Source: Candidatus Uhrbacteria bacterium (GTDB lineage: Bacteria > Patescibacteriota > Patescibacteriia > UBA9934 > GWF2-40-263). Taken from it: a DNA stretch of 9,451 nt. Positions 5,937 to 9,451 of this stretch are shown here, piece by piece. The DNA lies in NCBI GenBank assembly GCA_018700535.1, contig JABITQ010000054.1, positions 1-9,451 on the forward strand, written 5' to 3'. A program made the position numbers and the translations under genes. Within the stretch, counting starts at the first letter, position 1; each line of letters starts with the position of its first letter. Below the pieces are notes generated by a model that saw nothing but the letters and a program-made list of their open reading frames with translations, was not told the origin of the DNA and did no database searches.

Positions 5937-6239
5937 CTAGCCACCAAAGTTCTTGAGCATATCCATGCCTCCCATGTCCTGCATTTTCTTTGCGAGCTTC
6001 ATTTGAAACTTCATTCCCGTTGCATCTTTAAAAGCCTCTTTGATTGCGTCAGCAAGTTTGTCTGCGTCTGCAAGCATGTCTGGGTCGATTGAAACGTTAA
6101 CCATCTCACGGTTGCCGTTAACCGTAATCTTAACCTTGCCCCAAGCAGCAGAACCTTCTTGGACAACAGTTGCAAGTTCCTCCTGCATTTTCTTTCCCTG
6201 CTTTTTTAAATCCTTAATGTTTTTGAGCTTGTTGAACAT
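5937..6239 (-). CDS. ybaB: YbaB/EbfC-family nucleoid-associated DNA-binding protein
   Basis: 100 residues, the usual length. The layout fits the family: a charged N-terminal helix (FNKLKNIKDLKKQGKKMQEE, 2-21), a central beta segment (GKVKITVNGNREMVNVSIDP, 34-53), and a C-terminal helix (ADKLADAIKEAF, 59-70) ending in a Met/Gly-rich tail. YbaB/EbfC proteins form dimers that bind DNA and are encoded next to recR in most bacteria, which supports the call. The gene lies 9 nt after the dnaB stop and has no visible Shine-Dalgarno sequence, so it probably depends on translation of dnaB. The protein's precise function is not settled in the family. Confidence 0.94.
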   Translation of the reverse strand: MFNKLKNIKDLKKQGKKMQEELATVVQEGSAAWGKVKITVNGNREMVNVSIDPDMLADADKLADAIKEAFKDATGMKFQMKLAKKMQDMGGMDMLKNFGG

Positions 6240-6248
6240 AGTTGAGTC

Positions 6249-7763
6249 TTAGAATTTTTTAGCTCCCGTTGGCGCACCTCCAGGATTGCGATCAATCGGT
6301 GGGGCGGTCATGTTGGGAGGAGGTTGGTTTGCTGTGGCGAGAGGTGCAAAACCGCTGTTGTCTTGTTGTGAGACTGGTGGCGGTGGCGCCATACTTCCAA
6401 AGCGTGTCTCAAGGTTGCGGAACGATGCACGTTTCTTTTCAAAATGCAGTCGCACCATTCCTGTCGGTCCGTTACGATGTTTGGCAATATGGACTTCAGC
6501 AATGTTTGCTTCCTCGGGTGCAACGTCCTCTGGGCGGAAGTTTCTGTCTGCGGCTTTGCGGTAGATAAACATCACCACGTCGGCATCTTGCTCGATCGAA
6601 CCAGAGTCACGAAGGTGAGACAGGCGTGGGATCGATGGCTTAATTGCCTCAACTGCACGCGATAGCTGCGCAAGAGCTAGCACAGGGATATTCAGCTCCT
6701 TGGCAATTTGCTTGAGACCACGAGAGATCTCAGAGACTTCCTGCACACGGTTGTCAGATTTTGAGGATCGACCTTCCATAAGCTGAAGGTAATCGATGAT
6801 GATCAGGCCAAGGCCATGCTCTGTTTTAAGGCGACGCGCTTTGGTGCGTAATTGCATGATATTAAGCGTCGCAGAGTCGTCGATAAAAATAGGGGCTTCT
6901 GATAGCTCACCAAGCGCCTTACCGATACGAGGAAAGTCATCGTCGCGGTCAGAGAGACGACCAGTGCGGAGTTTCCAAAGGTCGACGTCTGCTTGCGCAC
7001 AAATCATACGGTCGACAAGTTGCTCTTTGCTCATCTCGAGTGAGAAGAAGCCTACAGGCATTTTTGCGATGACTCCGACTTGTCTTGCGATGTCGAGTGC
7101 GAGAGAAGTTTTTCCAACAGAAGGACGTGCGGCGAGGATGATAAGGTCAGATTTTTGTAGACCTGCAAGGAGCGAGTCGAGCTCTTTGTATCCTGTCGGC
7201 ACTCCACGCATTTTTCCTTTGTCTCTGTGGAGCTCGTCGATACGATCAAACGCATCGGTCAACACAGAGCGGATCGAGACAAATGAGTTTTTGTTGTATT
7301 TTTCAGAAACTTGAAACAGTGCGCGCTCGGCTTCGTCGAGTGTTGCGTCTACTTCCTCTTCTTCATCAAACCCCATGCGGGTTATTCGCGCTGCAGCATC
7401 GAGCAGTCGACGAAGTGTTGCTTTCTTCTGCACAATCTCTCCATAGTGCGCGACGTGCGCAGATGATGGAACAGCATTGGATAGTTCAACAAGGTACGCA
7501 CGCCCACCTGCAATCTTAAGCCAGTTCTTTTCTTCAAGTCGGTTTCCGAGCGAGAGGATGTCGATCGGTTCGTGGCGCTCAAACAGTTCGAGCATGGTGT
7601 CGTAGATTTTGCCGTGCGACTCTCGGTAGAAGTCATCTGGGTGCACGCTGTCAGCAACACGGATCAATGCTTCCTTATCAATCAAAAGAGAACCCAGCAG
7701 TGATTGCTCGGCTTCGAGGTTCTGTGGCGGAATGCGATGACCCTTTTCCATAAGCGAGAGCAT
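6249..7763 (-). CDS. dnaB: Replicative DNA helicase DnaB
   Basis: 504 residues. The N-terminal domain has the standard opening IPPQNLEAEQSLLGSLLID (11-29) and PDDFYRESHGKIYD (42-55). The RecA-like motor has Walker A ARPSVGKTS (212-220), SLEMS (241-245), Walker B LIIIDYLQLM (320-329), LALAQLSR (362-369) and SHLRDSGSIEQDADVV (382-397). DnaB hexamers unwind the fork on the lagging strand and bind primase. No intein interrupts the motor. After the core ends near residue 452 there is an extra proline-rich tail of about 50 residues (with APPPP, QPPP and APPID) ending in KKF, probably disordered. The ATG at 7763 is chosen because a weak GAGAG lies 7 nt before it; ATG at 7751 (residue 5) is the alternative. 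It is the first gene of the minus-strand cluster with ybaB and recR. Confidence 0.97.
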   Translation of the reverse strand: MLSLMEKGHRIPPQNLEAEQSLLGSLLIDKEALIRVADSVHPDDFYRESHGKIYDTMLELFERHEPIDILSLGNRLEEKNWLKIAGGRAYLVELSNAVPSSAHVAHYGEIVQKKATLRRLLDAAARITRMGFDEEEEVDATLDEAERALFQVSEKYNKNSFVSIRSVLTDAFDRIDELHRDKGKMRGVPTGYKELDSLLAGLQKSDLIILAARPSVGKTSLALDIARQVGVIAKMPVGFFSLEMSKEQLVDRMICAQADVDLWKLRTGRLSDRDDDFPRIGKALGELSEAPIFIDDSATLNIMQLRTKARRLKTEHGLGLIIIDYLQLMEGRSSKSDNRVQEVSEISRGLKQIAKELNIPVLALAQLSRAVEAIKPSIPRLSHLRDSGSIEQDADVVMFIYRKAADRNFRPEDVAPEEANIAEVHIAKHRNGPTGMVRLHFEKKRASFRNLETRFGSMAPPPPVSQQDNSGFAPLATANQPPPNMTAPPIDRNPGGAPTGAKKF

Positions 7764-7781
7764 CTTAGCACTCTCACTAGA

Positions 7782-7809
7782 CTGAGCAAGCGCTAGCCTG
7801 TGGTATAAT
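7782..7809 (+). promoter_or_regulatory. Extended -10 promoter of the permease gene
   Basis: A perfect -10 TATAAT (7804-7809) is preceded by TGG (7801-7803), giving the extended TGnTATAAT form, which needs little -35 contact. CTGAGC (7782-7787), 16 nt upstream, is a weak -35. Transcription would start near 7816, leaving a leader of about 38 nt. This is the best promoter in the window and points at the permease gene. Confidence 0.68.
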
Positions 7810-7821
7810 TGGGGACGAATA

Positions 7822-7843
7822 GTGGGAAAAATTGATTACCCAC
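7822..7843. repeat. Short inverted repeat in the permease leader
   Basis: GTGGG (7822-7826) and CCCAC (7839-7843) flank an AT-rich 12-nt spacer, just after the predicted transcription start and 2 nt before the GGAGG ribosome binding site. It could be a small operator or hairpin. Five base pairs is short enough for chance. Confidence 0.25.
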
Positions 7844-7853
7844 ATGGAGGCTC

Positions 7854-9005
7854 ATGGTTCATCCAAATACAAAGTTATTACGATCAATCGGAATGATGGT
7901 CGGCGCTATTGTCGGTGTCGGTGTTTTTGGGCTTCCGTACGCATTTTCACAAAGCGGAATCGGTATCGGGTTTCTGTGGCTTATCGTCATTTGGACAACA
8001 TTGTTGATTTTGCAGCTCATGCTCGCAGAGGTTGCTGTTCAGACTCCAGGTAAAGACAGGCTCGTTGGTTTTGTACACAGATACATCGGACCTAAGTGGC
8101 GATTGATTACGTTGATTGCTTTGGCGTCCGGTATTTGGGGTGCCATGCTCGCGTACATGATTATTGGTGGAAGGTTCCTTCACATACTTCTCGAGCCCAC
8201 ACTTGGTGGATCAGAAATGCTTTACTCGATTATTGTGTGGGTCATCTCCTCATACATGATTCATCGCGGCCTGCAGTCCGCAGCTAAATTAGAGGTGGTT
8301 GTGGTAGCAATCTTGCTATTCCTCTTTCTCTTCATCAGCCTGCTTTCGATTCCATCAATCAACCCAGCCAACTACCTAACCATAAACCTTGAAAACGTTT
8401 TTGTTCCTTATGGAGTAATCCTGTTCTCACTAGCAGGCATGGGGATTGTTCCAGAGATGGCAGATGTTCTTGGTAAAAGAAAGAAGCAAGACTTGGCCCG
8501 ATCAGTCGTGATTGCGATGTCGATAATCCTTGCGATCTACGTCTTTTTTGCACTCGCAGTCATTGGTGTAACCGGGAATGCAACAACGCAAGCAGCCTTT
8601 GATGGACTTATCCCAGTATTCGGCAATGGTTTCCGACTCATCTCCACAATCCTTGGAACCGTCACGGTCCTTTCAATTTTCATGGTCCTTGGGATCGAGC
8701 TTCAAAACACCTTCAAATTCGACTTCAAACTCAAGCATCGCTCAGCCTGGTTCTTTACGATCATCGTTCCGCTCATTCTGCTTTTAAGCGGAGTAACAGA
8801 GTTCATCTCATTAATCGGCTTTGTTGGTGGCGTTTTCGGTGGCTTCCTAGGAATTCTCGTTGCTCTTACGTATTGGAACATGAAACGTTCTGCTGTGTGC
8901 AAGCAACATCACTGTATTGATTTCCCGCATGTATTCACGTGGGCAATCATCGCTATGTTTAGCGGTGGAATTATCTATCAACTCGCGTCTGTTTTTTTAA
9001 CCTAG
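7854..9005 (+). CDS. Amino-acid permease (APC superfamily, aromatic amino-acid transporter-like)
   Basis: 383 residues, about ten to eleven membrane helices, no signal peptide. The first helix has the family motif IGMMVGAIVGVGVFGLPYAF (12-31), close to the G-x-I-G-x-G-x-F-x-LPY pattern of Trp/Tyr-type and related permeases. A second conserved-looking stretch is FSLAGMGIVPEMADVL (191-206), and the C-terminal part has IGFVGGVFGGFLGI (321-334). It probably imports an amino acid by ion symport, which would suit an organism with few biosynthetic pathways; the substrate is not readable from sequence. A C-x4-C with two histidines (CKQHHC, 349-354) lies in a loop near the end. GGAGG (7846-7850) is only 3 nt before the ATG, unusually close, but no other start fits the first helix. 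Confidence 0.9.
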   Translation: MVHPNTKLLRSIGMMVGAIVGVGVFGLPYAFSQSGIGIGFLWLIVIWTTLLILQLMLAEVAVQTPGKDRLVGFVHRYIGPKWRLITLIALASGIWGAMLAYMIIGGRFLHILLEPTLGGSEMLYSIIVWVISSYMIHRGLQSAAKLEVVVVAILLFLFLFISLLSIPSINPANYLTINLENVFVPYGVILFSLAGMGIVPEMADVLGKRKKQDLARSVVIAMSIILAIYVFFALAVIGVTGNATTQAAFDGLIPVFGNGFRLISTILGTVTVLSIFMVLGIELQNTFKFDFKLKHRSAWFFTIIVPLILLLSGVTEFISLIGFVGGVFGGFLGILVALTYWNMKRSAVCKQHHCIDFPHVFTWAIIAMFSGGIIYQLASVFLT

Positions 9006-9009
9006 GTGT

Positions 9010-9411
9010 ATGAGAACTATTTTTACAAAACGCTGGTTCCTTTTCTTCCTTCTCCTGTTTGCTGTTTGGTACCCAGTCTCCGTGATTCTCTTCACAGGTT
9101 ACCAATTAACACTAAGTCCGTTTTTCTTTATCGCAACAAACGCGTTCACACCACTTTGGTTCGTCTTCGTCGCTTACCGCTTTTTCAAAAAGTCACGCAA
9201 CGACTGGACGAGTCGATTGGTGACAGCAGTTGGTTGGATTGCGCTCATGTTCTTTTTTGCAGCCCTCCTGGTAAAGCCGGTGTATGGGTACGACTGGACA
9301 AGTATCATCAACATTGATGTGATCATGGCAAACTGGATCAATGTCGTCGCTGTAGTTGTCGCAGGTGTGGCAGCGCAAAAGATTCGACCCACCATCGAGA
9401 TCAAAGATTAG
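9010..9411 (+). CDS. Small membrane protein of unknown function (133 residues)
   Basis: Not recognised. About four hydrophobic helices are visible (near residues 9-30, 36-58, 69-90 and 108-124), linked by short loops, with a basic stretch after helix 2 (RFFKKSRNDWTSR, 57-69) and a hydrophilic end (KIRPTIEIKD). By the positive-inside rule the basic loop and the N-terminus (MRTIFTKR) should be cytosolic. The ATG is 4 nt after the permease stop, and AGGTG overlaps that stop, so the two genes are probably co-transcribed and coupled. It could be a partner of the permease, but this rests only on position. A different-frame start (GTG at 9006) gives a protein without coherent structure and is not preferred. 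Confidence 0.75.
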   Translation: MRTIFTKRWFLFFLLLFAVWYPVSVILFTGYQLTLSPFFFIATNAFTPLWFVFVAYRFFKKSRNDWTSRLVTAVGWIALMFFFAALLVKPVYGYDWTSIINIDVIMANWINVVAVVVAGVAAQKIRPTIEIKD

Positions 9412-9451
9412 AAAAACATTGGATTCAAAAAAATGGAAGCCGGGTTTTATA
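9412..9451 (+). other. Window end with no supported gene
   Basis: Forty bases after the last stop are A-rich and contain an ATG at 9433 that could open another frame running off the window. There is no ribosome binding site before it and too little sequence to judge. Confidence 0.3.

Noticed and set aside
6796..7314. 172-codon plus-strand frame inside dnaB
   Set aside because: It is antisense to the conserved helicase motor, is rich in Ser and Arg as expected of a reverse-strand shadow, and has no ribosome binding site or family resemblance.
7836..7844. DnaA box (TTACCCACA) upstream of dnaB
   Set aside because: It differs from TTATCCACA at one position and is single; there is no cluster of boxes, AT-rich unwinding region or dnaA/dnaN gene, so no origin is supported.
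7832..8053. Plus-strand frame from a TTG at 7832 overlapping the permease start
   Set aside because: It overlaps the permease in another frame, has low-complexity basic composition and no recognisable domain.
9006..9317. GTG-started frame at 9006
   Set aside because: It overlaps the membrane protein starting at 9010, which has coherent helices and a better coding pattern.
1..9451. Mobile element, CRISPR array, tRNA, defence island or biosynthetic cluster
   Set aside because: No transposase, integrase, repeat array, tRNA cloverleaf or defence-type gene was seen; most genes are recognisable core functions.

Overview
The window looks like a compact, mid-GC bacterial genome of the Candidate Phyla Radiation (Patescibacteria/Parcubacteria type). 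This is inferred from the style of the proteins: a Clp-type ATPase next to a WecA/MraY-like transferase and a DUF192 protein, divergent motifs in that transferase, an L21 gene with no L27 gene beside it, and tight gene packing with few strong Shine-Dalgarno sites. TGA is used as an ordinary stop, so this is not a code-25 lineage. No phylogenetic test was possible here.

Layout. (1) 1-2703, plus strand: the 3' part of a Clp/Hsp100 AAA+ ATPase, a polyprenyl-phosphate sugar-1-phosphate transferase and a membrane-anchored DUF192 protein. The genes overlap by 4 and 14 nt, so they look like one translationally coupled, envelope-related operon. (2) 2704-3110: rplU behind a short leader with a possible hairpin, ending in a strong intrinsic terminator that includes its own stop codon. 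(3) 3121-4924: an MsbA-like ABC exporter half-transporter with a strong terminator. (4) 4972-5286: an isolated 66-codon gene of unknown function. It has the best Shine-Dalgarno sequence in the window, set in the loop of a perfect 10-bp inverted repeat whose right arm contains the start codon, and it has its own terminator. (5) 5294-7763, minus strand: dnaB, ybaB/ebfC and recR, a replication and recombination cluster that converges on the small gene across a palindromic terminator. (6) 7764-7853: a divergent intergenic region with an extended -10 promoter. (7) 7854-9411, plus strand: an amino-acid permease followed 4 nt later by a small four-helix membrane protein. The last 40 nt show no clear gene.

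Most of the window is housekeeping. The parts that deserve attention are the inverted repeat over the start of the unknown 66-residue gene, the Clp ATPase whose second AAA+ domain lacks both the usual aromatic pore loop and a visible ClpP-docking loop, and the dnaB-ybaB-recR order in place of the common dnaX-ybaB-recR. No mobile element, CRISPR array, tRNA or rRNA was found.
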